Position numbers and translations under genes: made by a program
DNA from: Diplodia intermedia
Taxonomy: Eukaryota; Ascomycota; Dothideomycetes; Botryosphaeriales; Botryosphaeriaceae
NCBI GenBank assembly: GCA_021495925.1
Contig: JAKEKT010000152.1
Coordinates: 1-53,028, forward strand
Length of the DNA stretch: 53,028 nt
Reading direction: 5' to 3'
The notes under the pieces: model-generated
Told to the model about the DNA's origin: nothing
The model's input: the letters and a program-made list of their open reading frames with translations, nothing else
Database searches by the model: none
Shown: piece after piece, positions 34,411 to 45,863 of the stretch
Layout of the letters: each line of letters opens with the position of its first letter
Position numbering within the stretch: position 1 is the first letter of the stretch

Positions 34411-37400
34411 GTAACCGGGCGACTCGACGTCGTGCAATTGTCAGGCAGGTACTTGGGGAGCGAGCATGGGTACCTTTCATCTATGCAAACGGGCCCGTGC
34501 CAACTTGCATCTCTTATCGAACACAAGAATCCATTGATGTACATATGTATGTAGGTAGGTGGTGCAGGGCGGCGGAGCGGGATGAGGGGAGGGAAGGGGG
34601 GTAAAGCGGGAAGGAAGGAAGGGAGGGGAGGCGCGGGACATGGATGTGAAGGCGGGAGGGAGGGGGGAGGGAGGATGGCGGCAGTTTCGTGCAACCATAA
34701 CACGGCACAGACTTGCCGCATAGACAGAAATTTCCTACTCACCTCCTTCGCTCCTGGGGCATGTCGTCCTCTGGATTCATGTTGAGCGTCTCGGTATCAC
34801 TTACTGGCATGGGCCGAGTGTGTTGCCAGTTGCAAGCATCTCTACGTGAGGAGTGGACGGTTGGCTTCCCCCACCTCTCCATCTGACAGTTAATAGGTCT
34901 TCCCCCAAGCGCCCTCGGTCATCTCACGCCACTGCTGCCCAAGCTGCTCTCCAAACGGGCATCTCGACTTCCTAAAACCGGTCGATGGGCGCATCGTGAG
35001 CAACGCCGCCGCCGGCTTTCAACCCTGCGCAGCTGTCTCTTTCCAGATTACTCTAAACTTAGCACCTCGAGCGTGTCACCCATGCGGCACATCGCGGTTA
35101 GCGGGGGATGAAATGATTGGACACCGCTCTCTGCCCTCTCCATCTCGCAGGCGGGGCGGCACTGCCGCACTTCATGACATGCCTTAGCTTGCCTCCGTTA
35201 ACGATGAGCCCGGGCTTGCGGGGAACAGCGGGTGCCGTTTCCGCAGTCTTTGTGGATGGCGTGCAGATCTGAACTACTGCAGGGCTGGCTGGGGACTTGA
35301 TGGGAAGAGAGGGAAGGGTAACCATGCGACGAGCAAGCAGGGCAGGACAGACAAGGAAAGGACAAAGGCGAAAGCGGTTGTCGAGAGAGCTGCAAGCCAG
35401 ACGCTACACCCGTTCTGCGCGTGCTTGGCACAGCGCACGTCGTCCTTAGCCGCCTAGCGTCGATGCGGCTCAGGTCGGATCTGTAACTTCGCAGGCGTAC
35501 GAGAGTATGCGTGCCACCCCTCGTCTACTACACCTACCTGGTGTCCATCGACCCCTCTTCCTGACCATCCCGACTGACCTTCCACAGCAGCGTTTTCCCT
35601 GCTTTTTTCTCTCTGGCGCGTGGTGCGACTGCTGTCAGCACCTTAATGGTGAACATGTATGTAGCCGCGGGCGAATCCGGAGTCTGGTGAGGTCAAGTCG
35701 GACAGTCGCGCATGCTATCATCATCGGCAGAGCATTGTCTGCTAATGCGGCTGCAACAAGGATGATACATGGATGACGGGAGCGAGCTCCGCCGACGATT
35801 GCTGCGTGTCATGCTCTCGCAATCCCGATATCTTGCAGCAAGCCGAGCAGGAGAAAGGTCTGCGGCGGCAAGGAATGTCGCGAGTTCCGGACGTGTTGCT
35901 CTGGCGGTGAAACCGGAGAGCCGTCTTCTGGAGATGTTCCAACTTACCGCTGCGCTGGCAAAGCCTGTGGATCGGCCGTCTCATGAACCGAGCAGCGGCA
36001 ATCAACGTCCTGGACAATGAGCGAGAGGCTCAATGCAGCCCAATCAAGTCCTCTAACCGCACATCGCACAACAACGCCGCCCGCAAATTCCGACTTGCAG
36101 TCGATCATCCTTCCAGGCCAAAGCGCAGCGCTACTGAGCCGCCGAATGGTTTGTGGGATTGCAAAGGTGGTGCAGACAAGGGTCCAAGTCAACGCCCTGC
36201 GGTCTTTGCGTCTCCTCCGGCTGCTCTCCACTCCCCGGGTCGGCGGGTTTAAGGTTCTGACACGCATCTCATCCGGCGCAGCCATGTCGCACATATCGGT
36301 GTGTCGCGTTGCCTTGCAAGATGCGTGTGGAGGCTGCGGCAACATGGGGCAGCGGTGCCGGAGAGTCCGTGGCGGCGAGCGAGGGCGACGGCGAGGCAAG
36401 AATCCAGCTGGCGATGGGGTGCTGGTTGACAGTGCATGCCGGGACGCAGCGGAGCCCCTGGAGTGCACACCGATGAGAGGAAGTGCGGTGTACTTCTCCC
36501 GGACCTGAGCGATGCCGGATCGAGAAGATTGTCTGGATAGCCACGTGAGGGTCGACCACTTTGCAATTCGACCAGATGCACGTGTGCCGGCCTTGTGATG
36601 TTGATGCAAGAGCTTCTGACGTCTGCTGGCGGAATTGGTGCGGACGCTTGCGGAGATCAAGCGCAGCTCCTCACTTCCTCTCTGTGCCACCCGTGGGCTT
36701 GTCGACGCCACTTGCACATCGCTGCTGGGGCTCCACCTTTTTGCCGCTGTTTCGCGCCTTCAGACGGCGGGCAAAACACGGTAGGGAGGCCCTATGACGC
36801 CGGGGCAGCCGGCAATGGGCGTCTGGAGGTCGTGCGCGGAGGATTGGCTGAAGGGAACAGCCTCCTCAGCGCTTGGCGAGCAGCTGGTCTTGCTGGCCGC
36901 CGCCCTACGGGTGGAGCCCAAAGGAGTCCATCGACCTGCCCGTCGCGGGGAACAGGAGTCGCCGTCCAGAGCTTGTCGGCTTGATATCTTCATATCGCGT
37001 CGAGTGCTCGGACAAGCACCGGGCGCCAGACGGGGCGCAGGGAGCGAGGGGCAGCTGTGGCGACCTTCGCCAGCCCTGTGGAGCCCGGGTCGACTCTGAG
37101 ACTGCCGGTGACGAGAAGGCTTGGCCGCCTCTTTCTCTTGCTTTTTGCCGCCTTGCATGACTGGACGTGAAACGGACGGCCGAAACCTGGTTACAGATTC
37201 ATCATGCCTCGAGTCGCCGTGAAGGTTCGCTCTGGCTGCAGCGCACGTGAGGCCCGGCGCAGCGAGAGAGGCATGCGACGATGGGCGATGGCGTGGAGTG
37301 GCCGCGCAGCCCCTCGCCGCGGCTGTCCGTCGACTGCTTCCCCGTGCAACCGCTTGCCTGTTCGAGTATCGCGGCATGCATCTGCCCGGAGCCGGGGCTG

Positions 37401-38942
37401 ATCGACAGCGGCCGTCTTGGTCATCTTGGGAACCCCCGTTCGCCTGCGCCGCTGTGATTGGCCGGCGGTGGCGATAGTGCAGCCGTGCAGCTGAGACCGA
37501 GGCCATCACGGCGGCGGAAATAGGAGTGGGGCGCCGTGCGGCTCGCTGGCAACGTATCCCAGCGGATGTTGGTGTCGTCGTCGCCGTTGCCGTCGCCGTC
37601 GTTGCGCCTGGCGGAGGAGAAGCGAACGCTTGCGGCCGGCGTCCGCGGCGCCGTACCAACCGCTCTCATCAACGCACACGAGCGAATATTCCCACTGCTC
37701 GTCCGCTCTGGCCGTGCCACCCACGTTCGGAGGCGTGGTGACCCGATCGAGAAAGCGTGACGCACCGGTTGCGGCGAGGAGGCTCACAGGGTGCGGATTG
37801 CGAACCGCGGAGCCAGGGCACGCAACAATGCTTTGATCTCTTGCAAATTGCGACGCCGTCTCGCGCTCGACCGACGCTGGCGCCAAGCGATGGAGATCCT
37901 GATATGGGCACCCTTGCCCGCCGGCAACGGTGAGCGCGGATGCTGGCATGATTGTCGGCCGCGCAGAATGGCGGAGATGAAGAGGCTCGCGCCTGCCCTT
38001 GTAGCTTGCGCCAGATAGAAAATTCAACACCGGCTGTGGTGCGTCGGCCTGGCGCTCGCCGTGATGGGCCAGCAGCCGAAATTAGCGGTTGCCAGGCGCC
38101 CCCCCGGGTCCGTGATCCGTGTTCATAAACGATAAAATAGCTCTGCGCATTGACAACACCGCCTGGCGCCTGGCCGCAAGCATGGGCGGCGGCGGGCGAC
38201 GGTGGCCAGCGTCATCGCGGTCGCAGAGCGGCGAGCAGGTGGGCGTTGTCTCGTCGACGGCACACGCGGCATTGCTGTTTGGGGCGATGGGGCCACGGGG
38301 GGAAGCCGGGCGCCATTTGCAGCTTGCAACGGCGACGGCTGGGCATGAAACTGGCTGCGAGAGCCGCTGGCCGTCCAGGTTGGCGGAGACCCATGACTGC
38401 GCATCTAGCGCGGCCCGCACTGATTCGCGGCCGCGCCTCCATTCGCCAGTCAACTCGTTTGAATTGGCCAATGGTGCAGCCGCTGCCCGGGCCAGCCGTC
38501 TGTCGCGCAGAGACAAGCTGAGCGAGGGGCAATCGGTGAGGCGACGGCAAGATAGCGGCCGCGCGCGAGCTGACGGGCTACTGCGAGTGCCACAACCGGC
38601 GCGCATGGTTCGCGGGAATGGTGGAGGGCCTCGTAATAACTCGCCCACACCCGCCTCCTCGCCCACATCGCGCGGGGCGGAGGCTGGGAGAGTCTCCAGC
38701 GCGACGTCAACCATCGTGCTGGCAGACCGCCGATGCGCTTGCCGGCGCCGATTGCACGCGAACTCGCTGCCCTGGACTAGCCGCACCATCTCGAATGCTC
38801 CATGCACGCGCGATCGCCAGAGGCGGGCACTGGCCGCGCTAATGAATCAACCTCGAATCAAGCCACGCCAGGCCGCACGAGCTCGGGCCAGCGTCCGGCG
38901 CCCTAGCGCGGCCGTCGCTCCTGAGCGTGCAGCAGCGCGAAC

Positions 38943-39280
38943 CTCCCTATTTTCCCGCCCTCCTTCGCCTTCCTTTCAACAAAACACCACCCTTCCCACC
39001 TCCTCGTTTCGCTCAGCCACGTCTCCAGCGAGCCTTCCATCCTCGTCGGTAGCCAGCTGCGCCTATTTCTCCCTCGTTTCCTCTTCCAACTTCTTGACAC
39101 TCGCTCACCAGTACATCTTCACTCTCGTCATCCCATTTATCCCCGAGGCGTCGTCAGCCACCCCAATTGACTTCCGTGCGTACTCCACCCGCGCCCCCGA
39201 CTGCTACATATACAACGCGTCGTCGTCGCAGCTGCTGACTCCACGCCGCCTTCCAGATCTTCGCAATTCCATCAACGACA
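38943..39280 (+). promoter_or_regulatory. Pyrimidine-rich ECM33 leader / core promoter
   Basis: The 340 bases before the ECM33 start are rich in C and T, with blocks such as CCTCCTTCGCCTTCCTTTC. Such tracts are common upstream of strongly expressed fungal genes. No clear TATA box stands out. The exact transcription start cannot be seen. Confidence 0.45.
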
Positions 39281-40615
39281 ATGTTCGCGAAGTACGCTCT
39301 CCCCGTCGTCGCGGCGGCCGCCGGTGCCAAGGGTACGTCCTCGCTCGACAGGAGCCTCCACACCTCCACCCGCCCCTTTTCGCTCTGTCGTATCTCTGTC
39401 GCGCTCTGTGCTAACGGCATTGCGACCAACAGCCGCCTCTTGCAGTGTTTCGGGAACCACCACCATTGGCAGTGAGGCCACCGGCCTCTCCTCCTGCAAG
39501 ACCTTCACCGGTTCCGTCGCCATCGCCACCGATGCGACCACCGTCAGCATCAGCAGCGTCCAGAAGATCGACGGCGACCTGATTGCCACCAACGCTACCC
39601 AGTTGACCAGCCTCAGCGCCGACAGCCTGACCGAGGTCGGCACCTTCCACCTCGACGAGCTGACCGTCCTGAGCTCGCTCAGCTTCCCCCAGCTCAACAA
39701 GGTTGAGAGCATCGAGTGGAGCAGTCTGCCTGCCCTGTCTGAGCTGTCCTTCACCAACGGTGTCAAGGAGGCCGACAATGTCAACATCCAGAACACTTTC
39801 CTGAGCACCCTGGACGGCATCAACCTCAAGGAGGTCTCGTCCTTCTTCATTGCCAACAACAAGTACCTGAAGGATATCACCGTCCAGTTCACGAGCATCA
39901 AGGACGCTCTTACCCTGTCTGCCAACTCCGATGACCTCCAGGCCTCCTTCCCCAACCTTGAGTGGGCCTACAACATGACCTTCCGCAACGTCAGCAGCAT
40001 CTCCACTCCCTCGCTGGCTTCCCTGAACGGTTCCCTGGGCTTCTACGGCGACAGCATCAAGAGCTACGAGGCTGCTAACCTCACCACCGTCGGTGGCTCG
40101 CTCTCCTTCGTCGGCAACGGCAACCTTGCCAACATCACCCTCGACGCTCTCGAGAAGGTCAGCGGTGGTTTCCAGATCGCCGACAACCCGAAGCTCCACA
40201 ACGCTTCCTTCCCTGCTCTCGAGACCGTCGGTGGTGCCCTCGACTTCTCGGGCAACCTGACTGAGTAAGTTCTTCTTTTCGACCGGGAAGATGAGATCGG
40301 TGCTAACCCACGAATTACAGCGTCTCCCTTGACAGCCTCAAGGACGTCCGTGGCGCCTTCAACATCCAGTCTGAGAGCGACATCGACGATGCCTGCACCC
40401 ACTTCAAGTCCCTGTCCGGCAACAGCAACGTCATCAAGGGCAAGTACCAGTGCGCTGGCAAGCAGTCCAACCCCGGTGGTGCCGACACCACCCCCACTGG
40501 CTCTAGCTCTAGCTCCAAGTCCACCAGCAGCGGCGCTGCTGGTCACCTCGACGTCACCAACGCCGCCGGTCTCGGTGCCGCTGGTGTCCTCGCTGCCATG
40601 CTTGGCTTCTTCTAA
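39281..40615 (+). CDS. ECM33: ECM33-type GPI-anchored cell-wall protein
   Basis: Ecm33/Sps2 proteins are GPI-anchored glycoproteins needed for normal cell-wall organisation. Three exons (39281-39332, 39433-40264, 40321-40615) give 392 residues. A signal peptide covers about residues 1-18 (MFAKYALPVVAAAAGAKA). The mature part is built of leucine-rich, receptor-L-like repeats of 20-25 residues, for example SLSADSLTEVGTFHLDELTV, with several N-glycosylation sites (NMTF, NVSS, NLTT, NITL, NASF). Before the end is a conserved C-x(n)-C segment (DDACTHFKSL ... GKYQCAGK), then a Ser/Thr-rich stalk and a hydrophobic tail (AAGLGAAGVLAAMLGFF) that fits a GPI-attachment signal. Codon use is strongly biased to C and G in third positions, suggesting high expression. 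A 1.3-kb open frame overlapping its leader in another frame is not considered real. Confidence 0.93.
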
Positions 40616-42628
40616 AGGTGACCGGGTGAAGCGGGTGCTGGCGTTTTTCTCTTTCATGTTCTCGATTGAATAGACTACACTTAATTCAGGGAAGGTGCAA
40701 TTCCCTTCAACAGTCTATGTTGGGCATTTCTTACTCACGAGACCCCTGGTCGCGCACAACGTCTGTTCGGGAAATTGGTTCGATGAAGAGCATGCGTACG
40801 CGCATGGGTCTAGCCGAGTTGCAGGGGATGTGGGGAAGTGGGGGTGCGAGCTTGAAGTAATATGGTGCTTTAGCAAAATTTTACTTGTTTGGAACGTCCA
40901 AGCCGCCGTACACAAGAGCCCTCGGGGAATTTGCTTGTCTGATTTTGTCGTTGTTTAGGTGCATACGGGATTTCGTTCTTTCGCATTGACGTCGGGTGTC
41001 GTTATTCACAATCGGGTGTCGTTATTCACAATCAAGTCTTTAATGCTTCTTCGCTCCTCGTGGATGGCTTGTTTCGTGTATGTGACGGCGTGGAAAAGCA
41101 CCGTTCGCGGCCTGACGTGACGGCTGCTGATCTCTGGGGGGCCCAACAGGCCTCGGCTAAAAATGGTGGGGGTTTGGCGAGGCCGGTCCGCAATATCTGC
41201 GGACGGGAGCACGACGACCACCTACAACACCAAGCGGGCGCGTACGGGACCACGCAACCGCGGGTTCGGCCGACTCATGCCCCACGGCCAGGCATCTTTG
41301 CTCATCTACCTGTCTTTTTTTTTTCTTTTTCGTTCTTCCGCTGCCAAATTGGCGCAGTACCTCGAGCCCACACGCCACGTACGCCCGGCAGAGGGTGGTT
41401 CGTCCGCGTACGGGATCTTTCGCATCATTTCTCCCTGACATGCGATGCCTGCTGACGGTAGGGTGGCGACCAGGGTCTGCACATGCCGGCGCGCATCTGG
41501 AGGCCGGCGGGGACCTGGGCGGAGCAGCTGCCGGCGGTCATATCAGGCTCGTTGTGCGACGTCCGCTGCCAGTGGAACCTGTCATTATCGGGCGGCTGCG
41601 CGGTGGCTCGCCCGCATCTGGCCCTCAGCATCGATCAGGAGCACGGCGCCGCATCGCCCGGCGGGCTCTGAAGCTACCTGTTCCATCGCTTCTGGGGTGA
41701 CGTGCAGCACGATCCGATACCCGAGACGGCATCTCGTCCAGTTTGGGCGGCGCCGGCTTGCGCGCGCTCGCCCAAGCCCGGCTGGCGGTCGAGCTGGGGA
41801 TGCGAGATGGGATCGCTCGTATTCTTGACTTCAGGCTCCGCTTGCCGGCTGCACGTTCATGGCCTTCTGCTCGACCGTTGGCCGCGGCTGCTGTGCGCCC
41901 CCGTCGCCGTTAAGCTGCTGCAGCGCGCGCGGGGGTCGCACACCGAGCGGTGAGCTGCTGCTCTCGCGCGCGCGGCAGATCGGCCACGGCGATGTGTGCC
42001 TGCGTCGCGCTATGGGCCGCGGAGCGCCTGCGATTCGTCACGGCCTCCGGGGAGACGGGCGACCAGTGACCTGCATGAGAGCTGGTGTCATCCACCGCGC
42101 TGTCTCATGTCTGACCGAAGGGCGCCAGAGGCCTGCCTCACGCAAGGGCGCGCAGACTGCGAGAGAGCTGCCAATCGATTTGCCGCGCCCCCACCACGCT
42201 GGAGCTCGCTGGAGCTGCACAGCTGCCTGCCCAGTGACACCCCGGTGCCGTATACAGCCCGCCTGGCAGAAGCTGTCCGCCCGCCCGCGTCTGATCTGGC
42301 CGCCTGCCTTTCCCCACTGCAACCTCGATCTGCTGAATGGCGCATCTCAACGCGGCCAGATGATGCAGCCGGGCCTTCGCTTCGTCTTGCTGTCCAGCGG
42401 CATCCATGTCCACGCACCCCCAGACCGCGCGCACCGGCGTTTAAAAGACCAAGCAGCGCCTTCCTGGTAGCCCGCAGTCCAGTCTGAATCTTTCCATCGA
42501 TCCTCTCACGCGTTCCGGGTCGTCGTCTAATCGTTGCCGCGCTCGTTGCACCCGCGCTGCTCCTCCGCTCTCTTCAACTAGCGTTGTTTGTCTACTCTTG
42601 TGCTCGCCTGCCACCACACCCACCGATC
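40616..42628. other. Gap between ECM33 and zinc-ribbon unknown
   Basis: This 2-kb gap has a 20-base tandem repeat near its left end and a very GC-rich middle (about 41.4-42.4 kb) whose open frames look random. The last 150 bases are pyrimidine-rich and probably the leader of the gene at 42629. Confidence 0.5.
40992..41031. repeat. Two perfect tandem copies of a 20-base unit
   Basis: The unit tcgggtgtcgttattcacaa occurs twice without change at 40992-41011 and 41012-41031, about 380 bases past the ECM33 stop. It looks like a recent slippage duplication. Confidence 0.95.
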
Positions 42629-43804
42629 ATGGTGACTCGTGCCACTGCTCCCCATGCAGACGGCGGCCAGCAGATGCCGCCCCGCCTGTCCGCCGTCAAC
42701 CTGCCCTCCATTCAGGACTTGAATCTGGGCGCTGAGATGGCCCGGGCCGCTGCCGCTCAGCCTTCATTCGCCGCCAGAGGCTTCGCCACCCACCTCTCCA
42801 ATGCTCCGCCCTCCCGCCCCGCCCTCCCTCACCTCCCGCACTCTCAGACCTTTGGCGGCCACCCCCGCCTGCCCTCGGACTCGTTTGAGCAGAGAGACCG
42901 TGGTGCTGTTGAGTCAGCCGCGCCATCCCCCACCCAGGGCGCCCTCCACACGCCGGCAACGCCATCCTTCCCCTCGGCGCAGCTCAAGGACGAGTGCACC
43001 CGCTGTGGCGCCCCCCTGAGCTCGGCGCAGGCCGAGTGCTCATCATGTGGTCACTTTCGGTTCATCCATCCGTTCCAGCCTCACGCAAGACACCTCGGCG
43101 CCGGTTATGACGAGACTTTCCAAGTTGGCCCCATGTCTCGGCGTGGGAGCGGCGCTCGGAGCTCCTTCGACTCCTTCTCCTGCGGATCTAACCCACCTTC
43201 CCGTCGTGGCTCATGTGTGGCTTATCCCGGCGTAACCAAGCCCGCCTCTCGCCGGAAGTCGGTGGTAGCCGTGTCCAGGAAGACGTCGTTCCAACAGGAG
43301 CTTCAGCAGAAGAACAAGGCTGACAGGGAGAAGTGCTCCCGCCGAGCCCTCCGCCATGAGCACAAGAAGATGGAGATTCGGCAGCAGGCGCGGGGATGGT
43401 TTGCCACCACTGATCTCAACACCAACAACAAGAAGAACTCAGGCCTGGATGGCAAGAAGCTCGAGATACTGCAGCAAACGAACAAGGATGCGCGCAACAA
43501 GGATGTCATGCTGTTGCAGCAGTACAGCAACCAACGGCGCATGCTACAAATCCTGCAGGGCCAGTCGCAAATGACCGCGGACAACGTTGCGTGGATAAGG
43601 GATCTCGAGCATGAGATTGACTTGAACTCGAGGAAGCTGATCAAGGCTTTGGAAGCGGAGGACATGGCTATCGAGAAGTATTTCGAGAACGAGTCGCAGA
43701 AAGAGGCGGACTCTTTGGCCAAGGAGCGGAAGAACGGTCGGTATCCTACTCCGTTGTCTTCGTCAACCTCGCCAAGCCCGACTCCCACTTATCCCCCCTA
43801 CTGA
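42629..43804 (+). CDS. Unknown protein with zinc ribbon and coiled coil
   Basis: I do not recognise this gene. One exon gives 391 residues. The first ~115 residues are Pro/Ala/Ser-rich and start with RLSAVNLPSIQDLNLGAEM. A zinc-ribbon-like C-x2-C-x10-C-x2-C follows with Cys123, Cys126, Cys137 and Cys140 (CTRCGAPLSSAQAECSSC). Residues about 165-215 hold three RRxS sites (SRRGSG, SRRGSC, SRRKSV) that match the protein kinase A consensus. The second half (about 220-375) is charged and helical, likely coiled coil, with many Gln and Lys. The tail is Ser/Pro/Thr-rich. The start MVTRATAPH is preceded by CCGATC; an in-frame ATG 45 bases upstream is less likely. A regulatory or scaffold protein is plausible, but no function is assigned. 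Confidence 0.8.
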   Translation: MVTRATAPHADGGQQMPPRLSAVNLPSIQDLNLGAEMARAAAAQPSFAARGFATHLSNAPPSRPALPHLPHSQTFGGHPRLPSDSFEQRDRGAVESAAPSPTQGALHTPATPSFPSAQLKDECTRCGAPLSSAQAECSSCGHFRFIHPFQPHARHLGAGYDETFQVGPMSRRGSGARSSFDSFSCGSNPPSRRGSCVAYPGVTKPASRRKSVVAVSRKTSFQQELQQKNKADREKCSRRALRHEHKKMEIRQQARGWFATTDLNTNNKKNSGLDGKKLEILQQTNKDARNKDVMLLQQYSNQRRMLQILQGQSQMTADNVAWIRDLEHEIDLNSRKLIKALEAEDMAIEKYFENESQKEADSLAKERKNGRYPTPLSSSTSPSPTPTYPPY

Positions 43805-45863
43805 GCGTGCGGCGGGTTTCCACTGTCCGGTCGCAACAAAACACCGTCCCTACCTTCCCTGAGCATATGCTCCCACCTCTTAGACTGCGGCTCCAGTCTT
43901 TCTCTCCCGCCCCTAGATACCTTGGATGTTCGGCCTTCCGACTTCGCTTCTTCTTCGCCCACGATGTCCTACAACTCCACCACCTGGACCCTCCCTGCTG
44001 GTCACCTGGGCGTGCTTAATCCGAACCATCCCAAGAGACACCCACGTGTCTTAACTTTTCTTTCATCATCATGCAACGGCGCACTTTCGGCACAGCTTAA
44101 AATGGGAACGGTCACCCACTGGCATCGGAAAAGTTCGGGAGGTGTTTTTTGCTTTCATGTAGTATATCATATCCCCCCTACGCATTGCGCCTTGGATACG
44201 TTGTTTTTGTTTCGTTTGGCATTTCGCGTGCTTGGAGCGGGTTCGCATGGGTTTCTTCCTGTCTCTTCTGGGATGCATCTTCCCCTGTCAAGTGTTTCAT
44301 TCATCCACCACGGCGGCATCAGCGAGCATGAGCATCATCTTTCCGGGAATGGTTTCTTGCTTCACACAAGGGAGAAGCAGCAGCGCGTTGTGCTCTTGCT
44401 CCCGTTTCCTCCGTTTAACACATCTCACGTCATCTCTCGCTTGTCAAGGCACACGTTGAAGGCATTGGAAAAGATAAAGAGACCCACAGGTTCGGGACGA
44501 ACGATGGCTGTTTTCTCCTTGCTCGGATTTTCCTAGTTTTCGGTGACGCCCGGGACGGCCCTGGTGAATTTCGGGTTTGTTGTATGTGGTGTGGCGTGGT
44601 CGTCTCAAAGGATCTGCGCTAGCAAGAGTGGCGCTTAATGGCGGTAATTTTTATCTTGTTTCCGGGGAGGGATTCTGTGAGCGATAGCGTTGGGCGAGCC
44701 AAGTAGTGGCCTCGCTGCGAAATCAAATTGAGGACCGACTGATAGTACACGCTTCGCTCAAGATATCTACGTGCTGGACGCATTTCGACTACGTGCGCGG
44801 AGCGCTACACTGAACGGCCGAATCACTTGTCGACCTTATGGAGTCCACCATACTCGAGATGGCTGTACAGACGGAGCGACGATGGCATTGAGCGCGCGGT
44901 GGTGGGAGCATGGTACGATACGACGGACGGTGGATGTGCAGCGGACCGCAATCCTCCCACGCGGAGACGAGATGATGCACGGGCTTGAGCCGCGAGGGCT
45001 AGGTGGGCCGTGGAATGGTGCAAGCTAGCGGCGCCATACGGGCTTGAAGAACGGGTGCACAATATGCCAGTACATCGCACCACGCAGGTGCCCGGCGGCG
45101 TCACACCCGACGGCAGGCGCGGCCACGGCAGGAAGCGGCCATGCTGAAGACCCAGGCGCGCGAGCGTGGCAGATGGTCTCCCGCCCGCACGCACCGCGAC
45201 TCGCGATGGCGGGTCGGAGGTAGGAGGCTCTGCTGAGGGATACGAGAGAGCATGGGCTTGACACCATGATCTGCGCGCACTACCGGACCGTTGGACACGC
45301 ATCCGCTGTGGGGAGGAGGGGACGTGCTAGGGATCTCGGTCGTGAATCGCAGGAGCTCCAGCGCAGACGCATGACAAAGTGAGCGCAGGAAGTGCTGACG
45401 GCAACGGCAATGCGGCAGAGAAAAGGAGGCGTCGGCGGGCCGCACGTGATCGCTCGGACCTCCTTCGCCAGCGGCGGCGCGCAGCACTCCGTCGCTCTTG
45501 CAGCGCATCGCAACGTTCCCGCGTCCCAGCGATAACCGACCCCGATGATGCTGCGCTGGCCCGGCGGTGCTCACCTCCAGTAACCACGACCCAGCGCTTC
45601 CTCGCTCTGCCCCCACACACTGCCTCCGGCCTGCCGTCGATCGCAATTCCACCCGCCGAGTCCCTGACCATTGCCAACGTTGCCTCGAAGCGCCAGGCGA
45701 CCCGCAGCGTCAGATCCGCGATCTCAACCCCCTCTCGCACCACAACGCACCGCGCGCCCACGCTCGTTACCTTCGCTTCTCTCCGCATCGCTCTGACCGG
45801 CGCGGGCGATTGCTTTCTCCTCCCCAGCCTCTGCGAGCGCCACGGGCTACTTGAGCCGTAATC
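43805..45863. other. Gap between zinc-ribbon unknown and MNN9
   Basis: This 2.06-kb gap holds the 3' flank of the zinc-ribbon gene (AT-richer, about 43.8-44.7 kb) and the promoter and leader of MNN9 (about 45.4-45.86 kb, GC-rich). Open frames in it are not protein-like. Confidence 0.5.

Larger units (their letters stand above)
32394..39280. other. 6.9-kb gene-poor region with microsatellites
   Basis: No gene is supported. The left part (32.4-34.8 kb) is full of simple repeats and homopolymers. The middle (34.8-38.9 kb) is GC-rich; its long open frames are rich in Arg, Ala, Pro and Ser on all strands, which is what high GC gives by chance. From about 38.94 to 39.28 kb it is pyrimidine-rich and is probably the ECM33 leader. 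Confidence 0.5.

Noticed and set aside
36760..37659. A 299-codon minus-strand frame in the GC-rich gap
   Set aside because: Composition is random Arg/Ala/Pro/Ser, and similar frames exist in the same place on the other strand.
38119..39414. A 431-codon plus-strand frame running into the first exon of ECM33
   Set aside because: It is in another frame from ECM33, Arg/Ala/Ser-rich, and shows no motif; long open frames are expected by chance at this GC content.
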